A stretch of 5,874 nucleotides of DNA from Micromonosporaceae bacterium. GTDB taxonomy: Bacteria > Actinomycetota > Actinomycetes > Mycobacteriales > Micromonosporaceae. The stretch is from the NCBI GenBank assembly GCA_017354595.1, contig JAFMQQ010000227.1, forward strand, positions 1 to 5,874, written 5' to 3'. The translations under genes and the position numbers were made by a program. Position 1 is the first letter of the stretch. The number at the start of each line of letters is the position of its first letter. The notes under the pieces are model-generated. The model did no database searches. It saw only the letters and a program-made list of their open reading frames with translations, and was not told the origin of the DNA. Below, piece after piece: positions 5,850 to 5,874 of this stretch.

Positions 5850-5874
5850 GATGACCTTGCTGGGGGAGATGCGT
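5842..5874 (+). CDS. Start of a probable sigma-partner gene (first 11 codons only)
   Basis: Only MNEMTLLGEMR is encoded before the window ends. The ATG is preceded by AAGGAGG with 9-nt spacing and overlaps the sigma stop (5847-5849) by 8 nt, which argues for a real coupled gene. The peptide resembles the N-terminus of a group of actinobacterial proteins that follow ECF sigma genes and begin roughly M-(D/N)-E-(L/M)-T-x-L-R-x-(L/M)-R; I recall them as the CU044_5270 family, often with one membrane segment. Eleven residues cannot settle this. A conventional zinc-finger anti-sigma factor is the main alternative. Confidence 0.55.
   Translation, partial: MNEMTLLGEMR

Noticed and set aside
1..5874. 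CRISPR array, tRNA/rRNA, insertion sequence, att site or toxin-antitoxin pair
   Set aside because: I saw no regularly spaced repeats, cloverleaf-like sequence, transposase motif or terminal repeats. The GGTACC copies are irregularly spaced and inside conserved codons, so they are a word bias and not an array.

Overview
The window is about 70% G+C or more, with strongly G/C-biased third codon positions. Together with GTG starts, tight overlaps and many GGTACC sites, this points to an actinobacterium, most likely Micromonosporaceae. The genus assignment is impression, not proof. There is one truncated gene on the minus strand, five complete genes on the plus strand and the first 11 codons of a seventh gene. 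No tRNA, rRNA, IS element, CRISPR array or phage gene is visible.

Region 1 (1-2642) looks like a core of trans-4-hydroxy-L-proline catabolism. A proline racemase-family enzyme with both catalytic cysteines would epimerise trans-4-hydroxy-L-proline to cis-4-hydroxy-D-proline. A divergent FAD amine oxidoreductase (minus strand, truncated by the window start) would oxidise that to a pyrroline-4-hydroxy-2-carboxylate. A DHDPS/NAL-superfamily lyase with its Schiff-base lysine would then deaminate and dehydrate this to 2-oxoglutarate semialdehyde. The lyase and epimerase genes overlap by one base (TAGTG). The oxidoreductase starts only 19 bp away on the other strand, and both start codons lie inside a perfect 7-bp inverted repeat. 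The semialdehyde dehydrogenase that would complete the route, and any regulator, are not in the window.

Region 2 (2643-2765) is a short non-coding gap with two small G/C hairpins and a tandem 9-bp repeat that reaches into the start of the next gene.

Region 3 (2766-5874) is a compact co-directional run: a 326-aa protein of unknown function, a 492-aa GCS2-family glutamate-cysteine ligase-like enzyme, an ECF sigma factor of about 198 aa, and the start of a probable sigma-partner gene. Junctions are an 8-nt overlap, a 35-nt gap and another 8-nt overlap, so at least partial co-transcription is likely. The 35-nt gap holds a GGAACC motif at the right distance for an ECF-type promoter of the sigma gene. 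The enzyme families here are known. The least explained items are the 326-aa protein coupled to the ligase, the pairing of that ligase with a sigma module, and the marked excess of GTAC/GGTACC words. I do not see clear evidence of an entirely new system.
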